Origin: Chionis minor
Lineage: Eukaryota > Chordata > Aves > Charadriiformes > Chionididae
Direction of reading: 5' to 3'
NCBI GenBank assembly: GCA_013398295.1
Contig: VZSF01008843.1
Coordinates: forward strand, 57,217-121,216
DNA: 64,000 bases
The notes beneath the pieces were generated by a model. That model was given only the letters and a program-made list of their open reading frames with translations. It ran no database searches and was not told the DNA's origin. Position 1 is the stretch's first letter, and each line of letters begins with the position of its first letter. The position numbers and the translations under genes are program-made. Shown here in pieces: positions 22,454 through 36,400 of the stretch.

Positions 22454-25400
22454 TAGGGAGAGCGGCTAAAAATAACAGATCCCCGAAGGCACGGGGAGGA
22501 ACATGACAGTGATCTGCACTCCTGCCATCCCAGAAGGTGGCCTTGAGCCTCCCCAGCTGCTCTGCCCATAATGCAGCTCAGCCCGGTGAATCCAGAGAGG
22601 AAAAAGCCTCCGAGGTGGGCAGCAGCCGGGAAGTGAGAGGTGCAGAGCTGTGCCATGGGGCAGGGAGCGACACTCCCACCCCCAGCAGGGGACAGGGAAC
22701 CCCCAAGCACCCAGGGCACCTAGCTGGGAGGCAGCTGCTGCCTGACCCACTTGCAGGCAGCCGGCGGGCAGTGGGATGCTGCTGGGAGACCCCAGGGGTG
22801 CTGCCTCCGCAGCTAATTTTAGCCCGTGTTCAATTAATCATGGAGCGAGAGGGGGATCGTGGGAAGCCCAGCATTTGCTGGTGCCTCTGCCGGCTCTCCT
22901 GCCTGCCCCATGCGTGCTGCTGGGAAGCCTTGGAGAAGCCGGGGCCGGGGGGTACCCCCACCCCCTGATTTTGGGCTGAGGGACTAGGTGTGACCCTGTG
23001 CCACACTCCCCTTCCTCCAGTCTGGGAAGGATGTCCCACGGCAGCCTAGGGACAAGCAGGTGGGAAGCCTCCCTCAACATCTTATCCTGCCTCAGTTTCC
23101 CCTCCCTCCTGGCTGGCAGAGGTGGCCTTTGCCGGTGGGGTTTCTCAGGTTGCCTGTACTGCTCTGGGCAGGCATTTTCCCGGCACAGTTTCCCTAAGGC
23201 AGGGAGCAGCAGCACCTAGCTGGGGATGTCTCAGCCAGCCCAGAAGGTCACTGCATGCCTTGGTGGCAGCCCTTTCCCTGGGGATCACCATCTCTGGCCT
23301 CTTCCCATGGCCATGCCCAGGCCACGGCACAGCGCCACCAGGCAACGCTGGGGCAGGAGCAACCGCATTGCCCAGAGACCGGCAGCTTCCCTGGCACAAG
23401 GAGGGACCTTGGCAATGCCATGAGGATACAGGGTGACGACCCTGCGGTCCCTCTCTCCCCATGGCAGCCACAGTCCTGCTCCACCAGTTCTCATGTCGAA
23501 AGTATGGCACGGTCCAGCTTTTCCTCGTGACTGGGGGAATGGCTCCGGACGGAAACACAGCTCGGCTGGGATTGAAACCCTTTTCCTCCCTGTGCTGCAT
23601 GGCCAGAGCTGATAACGGGCTGGATAACCCCAAGTATTGTGTGTGCCGCCGGCCCATGACCTGCCAGGGTTTTCACTGCCGGAGAGGAAATGCTGCCATT
23701 CGGCCGGCCAGGATTTGGAGGGAGCCTCCATGCATGCCAACAGCGGGGCGCTGGGGCTGCCCTGTCATCTGGGCAGCCTTCTTTTCTTTTTGCCAGCATA
23801 TGAAGTTTTGGGATTGCTCCGTCAGATCCTCACTGGTGCATGCCCAGGCTGCTGTGCCAGCACATGCCAGCCAGCTCTGGGCTGTATGGCCACAAAAGCT
23901 GCCGGCCTGGAAAAGCCAGGGATTCGGGGAGGCTGTCTAGTATGGCCAGAGTTTGGCCTTCGGGGTTTGCAGGGCTCTCCGGATGAGGCTTTGCACCTGG
24001 GATGCCCTTGCCTGCTCCAGAGGGCAGCTCCCGGAGGCCAGACTGGCTGAGCAATCCCTCCCCATCCTGGACAGAGCCACCAGCTTTGCTGTCACAGCCC
24101 GTCTAGGGCTGGCTCGCTCCTCGTGCCAGCTGCTCACCGAGCCAAACTGCAGGAGCACGCGTGCCAGCGCACGTGTCCTCCCGGCTCCTGCCCTCAGACG
24201 CTGTCTGGGCTGGAGTCACTCTTTCTGCTGCAGTGACTCTGGCTAAACACCACCGGTGGCTTCACAAAAGAAGATGGGGAGAGTGACAAAGCACTGGTCA
24301 CACCACCAGCCACAGCCAGTTTTCCAGCTTGGCACCAGAGCCAGGAGCATCCTCTCCTGTGCAGTGGCATTTCTGTCCTCTGCAGCCTGCCTGGGAGTGG
24401 ATGGGCAGCAGCATGTTGTCCCGCTGCCCTTTTGGTCAGGAGATGCCAGAAAAGGGCAATGCTGCCCACAGGGAATTTCGTGACAGAGCAGGAGGGCTAA
24501 AAGGTGGCTGATCCTTCTGTGATCCTACCGGCACCCCTGGACCCTGCCTCCCTCAAGAGCATTCTGCCTCTGCTCTGAAGGGGTGGAAGGAAGCAGGCCG
24601 CCCAGCACACAGACAAGTGGCCCTGGGGAAAGGCAGGATTTGTGTTTCCAGGAGGGAAAATGAGTCACAGGGGGATGGCAGGGCCATGCCAGCAGCGGAG
24701 CATGGGACCAGGGTAAGCGGTGGCTGTCGGCTGCTATCCGGGAGGTCAGGCAGAAATGCTCTCGCAGGCCTTGCCTGGCTTTAGAATCTATTAACGTCAT
24801 TTTGCCGTTCGAGCCGAGAGCCACACAGGCAGCAGAAACGTTCGGGCACGGCTCAGATCAGAGCAGGATTTCAATTACAGTAATCAAAGGTGACACAGAT
24901 AAGAAACCCCTGGTCTATGAAGCCGCGACAGCTGTCCTCTGGCTCAAACCGGCACCCATCCAGAGCAGCTCCATCAAAATCACTGAAGTGGTACTAGGGT
25001 AAAATTGGATTGCGAATCCATTTTCATCTGCTGTGGTAGAAAATGCTTTCCCTGCACTCCTTGGGGAAGAAAGCCACCTTCTCAGGGGAGCAGCAAGGGA
25101 GGAAGGTGCCAGGCATGGAAGAGGGGACACTGTCCCCACCGAAGGCACTGATGGTTGCTTGTGGATGATGGAGGCAGCAGGCGGAACAGCTGAGATACTG
25201 GAGCGTCACTGCTCTGCCTCCTGCTTTCCCCTCCCCTCATCCCCATGGCTTTGCGGGGACGCTGAGGCTGGGATGTGCTCAGCTCGGTGCCAGGCTCCCC
25301 GGAGGGATGGACAGCCCTCTGAGCCCCCCTGCGGCCAGAGCACCCCGGGCCATGCTGCAGGACAGACAGACACTCCTCCGGCAGTGCCAAGGAAAGCCTG

Positions 25401-26439
25401 GGGACAGGGCCAAGGGGTAGGAGAGGGAGAAGAGCCCCAGGGTGCTGGCGCCCTCCTCTCTCATCCTTGCAAGTGCCTGGCTTGGTCGTGTTGAGCAGTG
25501 CCACTGGCACGCTTTCAGTGGGTGACCTGCTGTCTGTGCCGGCAGAGCCCGTGCAGGAGTGTGGGGTGGACGCAGTGGGAGCGCTCCCACCCTTCCCACT
25601 GCCTGGGGAGGATGCTCGTAGGGTGATGCCCAGGGAAAGCTGCCTCCTGCTCCTGCCTCTGCCGCCGCTTGAATGTGCCCCTCGTCAACACCTCCCTCCC
25701 CCCCCACTGCTTTTGTCTCCCACAGTCTGGGGCTGCAAATCTCTCTTTCGGCTGGCAGCAGCAGCAGTGTGCGCTCCGGTGCGCTGGCTGAGCTCCCCTG
25801 CCTGCCGCCTGCGACCCCCTCCCCTCTCTGGGCTCCCACTTCCCCACCAGTGACCACCACCACAGCCTGGCGGGACCCCGGATGCTGCCGAGCCATGGGG
25901 GCACCCCCCAGGTCCTGCAGGCACAAAGGAGCCCTTTCTGCACCCACCCCGGCACCGTGGGAGCCGGCCAAAACACAGCGGCTCTTTCTGCGCCCACTGG
26001 CCCTGCTCCAGCCTGGCCGGGTGTCAACCGCCCAGCCGCGGCGTGTCCCCCCCGGTGCCCCCCGGGGAGCGTGAGCCCTCTCCCGAACACTGGGGGTTTG
26101 TGCGGGGCGGCAGGGCTGAATGGTGGGTCTGTGCGGCCGGGGCTGCCGGGCAGGGAGGGAGGACAAGCCGCTTGCCTCATCTGTTTACCTGGAAGCGGAG
26201 ATCGTGGCCAGGCCCAGCTGCCGCCACGGCGGGCGCTTTCATGCCGGAGCTAACGGGATGGGGAGTGCCGTGCTGTGCCCATCCCTGAGCAGCCCACGGC
26301 GTAACAGCAGGCAGAGACCTGGCACGGCTTCTCCCACCTCGATGCACCCACACAGTGCTGGACCCTCCAGCCCACTGCAGACAGAGAGCCAGAGCCCGGG
26401 AATAGGGACAAGCCGAGGGGTGGGTGATGCTGCTGGTCA

Positions 26440-26815
26440 TCCTTTGCCCTGCGGCATCACGGTGTCCCAGGGACTGTACAGGGTCCCCCCATGTGTGTCC
26501 CCACACTGGCTGGGTCCCCATCCCGGCTGCCTGTCCCCACACTATCCATGGGTCTCCATGCCTTGCGGTGTGCGCCTGGACTGGCAGTGTCCCCAGCCTG
26601 GCTCTGTGTCCCCATACCATCCACAGTCTCCATCCTGGCTGGGTGTCCTGGCACCATCCTTAGCTCCGGGGTTGCGGAGCTAAGGCTGCGGGGCCAGCTG
26701 CGGGGCCCCACACTGGCTGTGGGCACCTGTACCAGCTTTGTCCCCATGCAAGCTGTGTTACCCTGCACCAGCTGGGTCCCCATACCACCAGTGTCCCCAG
26801 GGGGACATGAGAGCC
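26440..26815. repeat. Degenerate minisatellite (tgtccccacactggctgggtccccat-type units)
   Basis: Related phrases recur at irregular spacing of about 30-60 bases: GTCCCCACACTGGCTGGGTC, TGTCCCCACACTATCCATGG, GTCCCCATACCATCCACAGT, CATCCTGGCTGGGTGTCCTG, CCCACACTGGCTGTGGGCAC and CAGCTGGGTCCCCATACCAC. The array is old or impure; unit borders cannot be fixed by eye. Confidence 0.55.
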
Positions 26816-29390
26816 ACCTGGGGAGAGGGGGGCCACCCATAAAAGTAGTGGGTTTTGTCCTTGTGTAAGCCAGAACCGACAGCTACACACAAGCTGCCCG
26901 GGAGGGAAAGGGGATGATAGCATCTTCGTTAGCGGCTGGATGCGCGGGGGTTAATGAAGCTGGCTCGCTGTCCCCAGAGTTCAGGTCGACTTATCTGTGT
27001 GTATCTGTTCCTACTCAGTCTCTGCTAGAGCAGCTCCCGATGCCGATGCTGCACAGCTAATCCCAGAGACTGCCAGATAGGGCAGGGACAGCTACCTCCA
27101 CCCACCCACACCTCCACCCACGCCCTGCCACGGAGCTGAGCAGGGACCTCATCCTGCCCCCAGGCTGGCTGAGGCTGGAGAGAACCAGAAGCCCAGGGCA
27201 GAAGTGCCTTGAGTCTGGTGTTCTCAGTCTCTGGCAGAAGTACGCACAGGGTTAGGAGGCAGGAACTGGTATTGCCTCTTATCCTGACCTCGAGAACCCT
27301 CCAGTTCTCCCAGCAAAGCTGTATTTGCCCAGTTCATCCCCATTCATCTTTTCCTTCAGAGTTACTGCCCCGTGGCCAGGGCTCAGGGACTACAAGTCTC
27401 TGGGAGCTTGTGGCCATGTTCTGGGGTCACCGAGCAGATTTCTCCATCTTTTGGATGTGCGTGGCATTTGGGGAGGGGTGCAGGTGGTGAAGGAGCTGGG
27501 GTACACACAGAGGCTGGCATCCTGCTGAGCAGCCTGGCACCATGTCATCCCCAGGAGACACAGGGCTGGGGATAGACCATTCAACCTCACACCAGGCAGA
27601 TGTGGCTGCAGGATCCTTGCTGAGCACCCTCAGCTCTTCCCAAGTACCTGGAGGACTCATGAGTCCTGGCTGTCCATCCCTGGTGCTGTCGGCAGGGATG
27701 GCCTCCCACTGGCCTCTGGCACCCCTGATTTCTCCAGCCTGCATTGGCACTTCATGCCCTAGGACGGGAGGAGCATCCGGGGCTGTGCTTCGGCACCAGC
27801 CCAAATTTCCAACCCGGCGTGCACAGTGCCATGGCAGTGCCTTTATTTTTTCAGCTGCTTCCCTGTTTTCTTTGCAATCAGGCTCTTTTGCTGGATGACA
27901 GCGATCATGGGGGTTATTTGGGGAGGGCTCAGCGTGCCACTGAGCAGGCAGCTTGCAGCATTGTGCCCAGGACCTCATGGTGGCCTGCCCTATCATGCAC
28001 CCCATATCCCAGATGGCTCCGACCCTCCCTGGCCGTGGCACAGGGGGAAAAACATCTCACCTGGCTTAGGAGAGACTGTCTAGATCTGCACACCCCAAAG
28101 TTGCCCTGGGGCCTCAAAGCCACCTATTTCCCATGGGCTGTGCGGCTCCATGTACTGCCCAGACTGATGTCCCCAAGGTCACCAACGCTTACGGAGCTCT
28201 CAGTCTGCAGAGAGGTAGCAGCAAGCCAGCTGACGCAGGCACCCGGCATCGCTGGCACTGCTCTTGCTCCGATGCCGGTGCCTCCCACTCCCAGCCCATG
28301 GCTTCTCCAGAGCATCTCTCCTGTTGCCTCCCAACCCTGCTACCCTGGGGTTTAAGGCTATGGGGAAGGTGGCCTGGAGATGGCTTTGCAAGACGCCGGC
28401 AGGGAACGACAGCAAAGACAGACACACCAGGGGAAAGAGAGAGGAGAGGACGAGGCCCCAAGAGCCCTGCGTGAATGGGGTTTGCAGGACTGAAACTCTC
28501 AGTGACAGGGTTTTGGTAATGCAAAAAGCACCAGCCTGAGCTGCCAGCTGCCAGCCTGGCTGGGCTGTTTCAGGAGCAGTCGTAACTGTCGAGTGGCTGC
28601 ACATTTCTGAGGGGAGCTCTGCTCCACAGCCTCTGACAGCTGTTTCTGCAACAGCCTTAAATTGAAACATCTGGAGTGTTTCAGAAAAAGAAACCTGAGT
28701 GTTTTGGGGTCCAGAACAATTCAAAAGATCCAAGACAAATTCACGAGCCATCAGGCTTGACCTGAATCTGGTCTTTTCAGCAGGGAAGCCAAAAGCTCTC
28801 GTCCAAAGTCGTTCCCTCCCAGCTTTTAGTGGGATTAGAACTGCAGTGTCCTGCGCTGGCAGGCGTTCCCCGTGCCAAGCACATCCAGCCCCTGAAATCC
28901 CTTTGCACTGGCCCCAGAGTCCATCTCAGCATCCTGACGCTTGCTGCTGCCATCACTTCCAATTTAGACCTTCTCGTGGCACAGACCAATATAGAAGCAC
29001 TTTGCAGGATGGCACTTCCCCTCCCCAGGGAGCCGGTGCCGGCGCTTCGGTCTTCCCACTCGCCAGCTCCGAGGAAGACCGAGGAGCTTGAATTACTCTT
29101 TTCCAAGAAGGGTGGATTTGGTTTGCAGAAAGATAAGGGCTGGGGAGCAACTGTTCTGCTCTGCTGAGCCTTTTGCCATCTGGAACAGCTTTTGGTTTCC
29201 TTCTGGACGCCTCTTCCATGGCCTGCATCAGCAGGGCTAGGAGAGGGATGAGGGCATCACTCGGACCCCTGAGGAGGGGAAGGGAGAAGAGATGGAGCTG
29301 GGGGACACATGGATCTGTCCCCACGCATCCTCTTTACAGGGGTGGGGGAAAGCCAGCCCAGGCAAGGGAAGAGCTGGTTTAGGGAAGGGC

Positions 29391-29480
29391 TTTGGGACAT
29401 GCTTTAGTGGTGGACTTGGCAGTGCTAGGTTGGACTTGATCTTAAAGGTCTTTTCCAAACTAAATGATTCTCTGATTCTA
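29391..29480 (+). mobile_element. CR1 LINE, 3'-terminal fragment
   Basis: The text TGGACTTGATCTTAAAGGTC, then TTTTCCAAACTAAATGATTC, and the end TCTGATTCTA is the characteristic 3' end of chicken-repeat-1 (CR1) LINEs, which finish in ATTCTATG-like octamers instead of poly-A. Only about 90 bases are recognisable, so it is a strongly 5'-truncated copy on the + strand. CR1 is the dominant LINE of birds and reptiles, which supports the organism call. Confidence 0.8.
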
Positions 29481-30259
29481 AATCCCACTGTGCCGGTCAT
29501 GGAAGTCCCCTGGTCAGCCCTTCCACGGGATGTGCCTTCTCTGCCTGAGCTGCCACCTGCCTGTCCCCTCACTGGGGTGGTGGCCATGAGCCATGCAGCC
29601 ACTGCTTCTCATGCCGCATCCTCCAGCCCTGAGGTGGGGAAAGCCTCATCTTCTCCACCTTCCCACCCTCCCTCCTGGGGACAAAGGCAAAAGCAAAGAA
29701 GTCAACACCACGGCTGGATCACCCAGGGTCTAAAGGGAGGAGAGCTCTCCCCAAGGCAGGGGCACCGCTAACCCCAGCCCCTAGCTGAGGTCTTCAGTGT
29801 CTAGTAAGAGGTTGTGCTCCTGCAGCTACTTTGTCCTCAGGGAGGCCATAAAAAGTGTCTCCCAGTGCTCCTGCTGCCTGTTCCCATGGAATCCGGGGGA
29901 GAACTGGGTCTCTTGGGCACGGCGCTCCTCCCAGCCGGAAAACACCCTGCAGAGCTCTGCCGGGAGGTGGATGTCAGCTCCCATGGCCCTGCACGGCTCT
30001 GAGCCGGACGTGCCTGTGCCACATGTCAGGGTCCCCTGGTCCCCACCGGCTGCTTGGTGGCTCTGAGCCAAACATTTCCTGTGTGGCCGGTTTGATTTGG
30101 TGTCCCCAAGGCTGACACCCAGCTTGGGACCATGCTGCCACTGCCCGGGCAGCCTGTACCGTCCTCAGCATCCAGCACTTGAAACCACAACCTCTCGGTG
30201 AGCATCCTCCCCAGGGAGGCCGCTCTCTGCAATTAATCCGGGCACGGTTTATGCTGACG

Positions 30260-30490
30260 ACTCTCCCCACTTTAAATTATAAATGGCCCTTGGCATGTGT
30301 GCACACAAACACACGTGCGCGTGCAGAGATCCTTTAAGGCCATCATTAGCTGTAATTAGCGGGATCTGTCACTCATCTTTGGCAGTTAACGATGAGCCCT
30401 GAGTCACAGGAATCCGGCGGCAGATAAAATAAACACGATTTCAAACAGTTTGGAAATAACAAGCCCTCATTAATCAGACAAGCCCCAAAG
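30260..30490. promoter_or_regulatory. AT-rich island with clustered factor-like sites (candidate enhancer)
   Basis: The block stands out from the GC-rich DNA on both sides. It has TTTAAATTATAAATGG, homeodomain-like ATTAGCTGTAATTAGC (about 30344-30360), an AP-1 site TGAGTCA (30400-30406), a GATA-like AGATAA (30422-30427), a forkhead-like AAATAAACA (30427-30435) and CTCATTAATCAG. Such clustering is typical of conserved vertebrate enhancers, but single motifs also occur by chance. Confidence 0.3.
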
Positions 30491-33400
30491 GGAAGCACTT
30501 GGAAAAGCGGCGGCTTCTTTGCTGTTCCTGAGAGCGGGTCTGGGTGGGCTCCCTGCCGGCCCCTGCTCTCCCCAAACTCCACTCTCCAGCAGGAACGGGA
30601 GGCAGGATGCTTTCTTGCTTGGCTGACTTCATGGCAGGGCTGGGGTGTCAGAGCCAGTCGGCTCGAGCAAGAGGCTTGAAAACTCATAAAACCCACCCAA
30701 AAGGGTTCCTGGGCGGCCCCTCTGTGGGTGAAAGCAGCTGAGGCAGGATCTGGCCCCACGGTGCGGGTGGGGGCAATGCCAGAGCAGGGGCTCAGCTCGG
30801 GGTACGGATGAAGCAGATCCCATGGCCACTGCCCAGCCCAAGATGTGAAAGGCTGCACGCTAAGGGTGTGTGGAAGGCAGCAGGAGCATCCCCACGATCC
30901 ATCCACACAGGGCAGAGCAGGATTTGGGGAAGAGGCTAGTACGAGGGACATTTCCTAGGGAGCAGGGGGAGCTGGGGAGGTTTCTAGCTGTCACAGCTGC
31001 AGCTAAATCACAGCAAATAGGAGGGGAATGGGACACACGAGGCTGGATTATATTACAAAGGAGCAGTCCATCATGGAGTATTTAAAATAATCCGCTTAGA
31101 TGCACAGTAGCAGATTTGGAGTGCTAAGGGAATTGAAGGCGCTGTGGCTTTGCAAGGCTGGATCAGATCTAGTTAGGATGCCACTTAGGACAGTACATCC
31201 CATTCCGCTTTACTGCTCCAGGGGACAGGCACATGGCACCCGCAGCACCTGCAAGGCCACCTGCGCCCTGCCAAGGAGGGCCCCAAGGTGACACTGGCCA
31301 CTCTGGGATGGGTGACAATGTCCTATGGCATCTCCTTGGGACAGGCGGTAGATTTGGGTGGTGCCAGTCCCAGAGCATGGAGCCGCGGGCTGGATTAGGT
31401 GCAGGGCAGAGAATTCCCACAAGGGGCCAAGGCTGTGGAGGGGTGAAGGAGGTGCTCGGGGTCCGGAGGATGTTGGTGTAACTCAGTGGCACCTTCGTGG
31501 CAAAGCCAGCTGCCCGGCAAAACAGCTCAGAGCAGGGGATGCCCAGGAGGGAGCTGTACCCACACTGCCAAGGGATGGGAACCTCCTCTAAGGGCATCCA
31601 TGTGGCATTTGCAGCTCAAATGGGACCGGTGACCTAGTGTGGGGTCCCTGGCAGGCTGGGACAGGTTGTTACAAGAAGTTGCATGGGGCTCCTGGTACCT
31701 GCTTTTTGGGGGGAGCTAGGGCTGCTCTGAGGACAGGGAGCCCCATCTGCAGGGTTGCCAGCCGGGCTGCTCTGCCCCTGCGTGGGCTTGCAAGCCCCAG
31801 AGCATGGCGGGTGGCTGCAGAGAGGGGGTTGCTCCTAATGCCATGAGCTAGGGGGTCCTCTGCTGGGATCTGGGGTCAGCCTGGGGTCTGCATGGGTTGG
31901 AGGTGGGCTGTCTGAGCATCCCTGAGGATCCTTGCACCACTCTTCTGAGACAGGCTGAAAGCTCAGCCCTGGGGAAGCCAGTTCAACCTGAGAGAGGGAT
32001 TCCATCCCAGAGATTTCATCCCAGGCAAGCATTCCCCCAGAAGAGCATCCTTCCAAGAATGGATGGTTTCCACCTTGGGCTGGTACCTCCAGGCTGCCCT
32101 GATCCCAAGGGGTTCAGCCCACAGTGGCCCTGCAGAGCCAGACCCAGCAGCAGCCCCTTGGAGCCGGGCAGCGTTGCCACACATGACCCCGGTGTGCAGC
32201 TGGCCATCACGCTGCCCATCCCTTTGCTCCCAGGGAAGGCAGGGTGCAGGAACATGCTCACCAAATCCGAGGCTGCATGTCAGATTAGGCCACAGGACTG
32301 CCTGCCCCTCTCCTTGCCCTTGAGCTGTGTCCTCTGTCCCCCCCTGACCCCGCTGCTGTGCCGCACTCAACGCGAGGGCTCACTCCTGCAGGTTTAACCA
32401 CTGTCCCCAGCTCCCCTGAGCATTAATCCAAGGGAGGATTAAGGTTAACAAGCTCCTGGAGCCACCCAGCCCTCATGCTTCCCGGAATGGACCACTCTGT
32501 CCTGGCCCCAGAGAGGGCACGGTGCCCTGCTCTCCCCCTGGGACTTGCTGCTGTACTCCCCAGCCCCGCAACCTCTCCTCCGCCAGCATGAATCCCACTG
32601 GGGTTGTGCGGTACATGTTCATCTCCCTGAATCGGGCCTCACAGGCCATCCCTGGGGCTTTGGGGGCTTCCAAGCCTCTGTGAGCATCTTCCCCCTGCTC
32701 CCTGCAAGCCCTGGGGTGGGGACCAGGGCTTCTTCTCCTACTTCTTCCCTGTCCCCTGGGCACTGTGCTCCAGGTTGCTCATTCCTAGATAGCTCTGGGT
32801 TTGTGATGAGTAGTTAAAACGCATGGAAAACATCTTAATCCCTGGTAAGCTCCTGATCCCTGCCTGCCTCGTGCCCGCAACGAGAGCGCCCCACTCCAGA
32901 CAGAAGCCCCAGGGTGAGGTCACCTGTCCCTTGTCCTGCTCTAGCCCTGGGGACAAGGGACCCTCTCCAGGGCACCCACGAGCTCCTGGGGCTGGCATGG
33001 GGGTGCTGGTTAGCCTTGCCCAGGGAGTCCTCTGTCACCTGCAGGGGATGGCAGGGACAGGGTCCCCAGGGATGCTCCTGCCACAGGGTGGGATGGCCAG
33101 GGCAGAGAGGGTCACCGGTGGAGCTGCCACCCTTCTGCGCCCACCCTAGTGCCACCAGCTCTAGAATAGATTTTTTTAGAGAGAAGCAGATAACTTTTAC
33201 CTGTTTTCATGTAGTTATGACTTTTTTTTAATTTGTTTTGGGTTCCTGTATGCTTCACAGTGAGCAGAGCCCCCAGCCTTCCAGTTTACATCCTCCCCAA
33301 CCCCTGCCCCATCCCATCCAAGGGGACTCCCCAGAGCATGGAAGTGGAGGAACCCCCAGCTTGCAGGGTGATAGAGAGCCCTGGCTCTGCCCCCAGCCCC

Positions 33401-36400
33401 ATTTCCCCAATACTGGGAGCTTCTGCTGCCTTCACCTGCCCTGACCCGTGGCCCCGCGAGCTGTAATCCCCCTCCTGCTGCACTCACAGGATCAGAAGCT
33501 GCCAGCGCCAAACCCATCCTGGAGAGAAGAGGGCACCAGGGAGGTGGTAATAAACCCTAATGACACCCTGGGGAGAGGAGGAGAAGGAGGGGGGTGATAG
33601 GCTCTCCCCAGTCTCTTAGGTCTCTAAATAGGCAAAAGGAAAAATCCCTGTTTGCAGAAGTGTCTCCTATATTTATAAGAAGCAAAGACAATGCTGGGAT
33701 AGAAGCTGAGCTGAGCTTTTAACCAGTCAGATTACACTTAGCAGGAGCATTTACCTCTGCCTCTAATCCGCCTGCCACAAAGACTTGCTAACTCCTTCCC
33801 GGATTTAACTGGAAGGCTTGAACTCTTCCTGCAGAGGAGAGAGTTAAGCCCGAGCTGGTGCTGGAGGGCTGCGGGGGCCATGGTCAGAGCTCTCCCCCAG
33901 GCACATCAGGTTTGGGCTGGATGTTCTAGCCCCAGACTCAATATTTTTCCTGCAAGCCAGTCCCACAGGCAGGATGGGCAGCAGAGGGCCAGGGATCAGG
34001 ACCACCTCAGTCCCTGGGAGCTCAGTGCTGGTGGCTTCCAAATCAGAGCCTGTGCAGACCGAAAATTCAGATGTTTCCAAGCGAAAATCATTGCTGCTTA
34101 AACACAGAGCAGAAGCAAGAGCTCTGAGGGAGCCACCTGGCAGGCGCAGCCCCTCTCGTTTTCAGCTGGATTTCTTGCAAGAACAGAAAACATCCACAGC
34201 CGGCACTGGGTGGCTGGGACAGGCTGGGGGGGGGACGCTGCTACAGGATATGGCCACGCTCCCAACAGCCGTGGCCAGGGTCCCCTGGCTCCCCTGACTC
34301 CCCCACCCCACCCCAGGGCAGCCACGTCCTCCATCCATCGCCTGCGCTGGATCATGCCCATTGGTCCTCAGAGCCCAGGGCCCTGATGCCGGCTGGCGGA
34401 CTCTGGCACCACAGCTGCAAGCAGGATTTGGCCCTAGATGAGCATTCCCCCACAGGATGCTTCGCCTCCATGCCAGGGAGGAGAGAGACAAAAATCCCAT
34501 ATCTTGGCCCCACAGCACACCTCTATGGCACCCCACCGCACAGTCACCCCATGCCGCTGCCGGGGGCCTCAGATTACAGGATTTCAGTGGGAGGCTTTGG
34601 GGAAGGGGGACGGGGACACGGCGTGGGCTGACGTCACCGAGCTGGCCGGTGTCGGGCAGCCTGCGGCTCCAGCAGCGCTGCCGGCACACGCGTCTCTGCA
34701 GCATCCCGGTGCAATCTGCCGGCAAAGAGGGCTCGGCTGGGACAGGGGCCAGGAGAAGGGCTGGAGCAGCCGCCGGCGCCGGTGCAAGCCCAGATCTGCT
34801 CCGCATGACCCGGACCAAAGGGCTGCCCACCCTCGGTCTCACCCCATGCCACCGGAGCTAAGCCCCGACTGCCAGGTTTGCAGGCTAAGGCAGGAAGGAA
34901 GCGTGAGCCGAGAGACCAGAACCAAGGCTGAAACCTCCCCTGGCTTCTGGGAAGCCGGCATTATCGGAAATTTCCCTCCCGGCACGGCTGCGTGGGAGAG
35001 GACAGCGAGTCCCCTCCATCAGACCTCGCGTGATCTCCCTCCATCCGGCAGCACCTCCTGGGGCGCGGCGGGGTGCGAGCCTCCGGCACAGCCCAGGCTA
35101 GGGTGACACGAATGGCCACTGCGCCGCCACCACCGCGCCGCCACCACCGCCCCAACACCGGCTCCTCGCACAAAGGCCGGATGTCGAGCGAGCCAGGGGG
35201 TTTCCCAGCTCGGCCATGGGTGCCCCAGGGCTAAGCTGGCTGCCGGTCCAGCCTCTGCGTGCCTTTGCTGAGCTGCTCAAGTGGTTTCTGCCACAGCTGA
35301 GGCTTTCCTTGCCTTTCCTCTGCCGGCACAGCTGGCTGTCCCAGTGCCACCCTGCTGGAACCAGTGTGCGGGGCTGGGGGCTCCCTTGGGCACGGCAGCA
35401 GTTGTACCTGCTCCATCTGGGGTAAATACTCAGGGCGGGCATTGCTGCCAAGCATTACGCTGGGCAACAGAAAGCACCTGGCAAGAGAAAATCCACCTCA
35501 CGTGTTTCTGAACTTGGCTCTGAAACCTGTGTCTTGGGGCAAATGGCTGCTCTGGCCACAGGATCCCAGCAGGGACCATGTGCATAGGGCTGGGGTGGCA
35601 GGCGCAGGTTCCCTCCAGTGGCGTGCTCCAGCCACCTGCTTGCCAGCTTCCAGAAATCACCTGAAATCCTACGTCAAAGGTGCCCCTAGCACCTTGGAGG
35701 CATCTAGGCAGGTTTCAGGCCCACCTCCCACATTCACTCTGGTGGTGGGCGAGCTCTACAAATGCCACCAGGTGCATGAGGACACTCTGCAGCCAGCTCC
35801 TTGCTGGGATGGGGGTTGTTGCTGGAGAACAAGAAAGCATGATTTGGTCATCAAAGCTTTTGGGTGAAGATATATCCTGTTGGGATTGCTGCCTTCCTAG
35901 TTGAAGCACAGGGCTCCTGCCTCTGCCAAACTTCTTGAGTGGTGGGTCCCTCCTGTCTGAACCCATGCAGAGTCTCTCAATATCAGAAACTCCACCTGTG
36001 CTCTGCCATCCCTGCCAGCCTCCGGCTTCCCTAAAACCTCCCCCCAGAGGAAAAAAAACCTGAATTTCCCCTTGAAACCAACAGCGCTGCACACTGTGGT
36101 AGCAGGAGGGGAAGGGGGAGTTGTAAATGGATCACAGGTCAGAAGAGCCAGCCAGGTTTCCTTCCTCACTGGCAGCCCCAAATTCATGGTGACATAGCCC
36201 TGGTGTGAGTGGAAAATTAGCCATCCATAATGATGAGCTCCATGGCCACGCCACAGCATCCCATCCCTGCAGCAGCATCCCACCTCCAGCTCCTCCTCCC
36301 ACACACCCAGCCCCAGCTGAGTGTGCCCCAAGGGGTCCAGCACACAGATGGAGGGGCTCTGACCAAGGGCAAACAGTTGCATTTCGAGGCTATGAGGTGG

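Larger units (their letters stand above)
18288..29390 (+). other. Intron 6 of the SH3-BH transcript, first part (no gene recognised)
   Basis: GC-rich DNA with no recognised exon on either strand. Visible landmarks are an AT-rich island at about 19860-20270, an octamer ATGCAAAT at 20981-20988, an A- and C-rich low-complexity tract at 21148-21247, a poly-G run with a nearby N at 22431-22453, and a degenerate minisatellite at about 26440-26815. Open frames such as the 295-codon one at 25279-26166 on the - strand have the composition of random GC-rich DNA. Confidence 0.55.

Noticed and set aside
25279..26166. A 295-codon open frame on the - strand
   Set aside because: Pro/Gly/Arg/Ala-rich translation with no motif, in DNA where stop codons are rare because of GC content. 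Not supportable as a gene.
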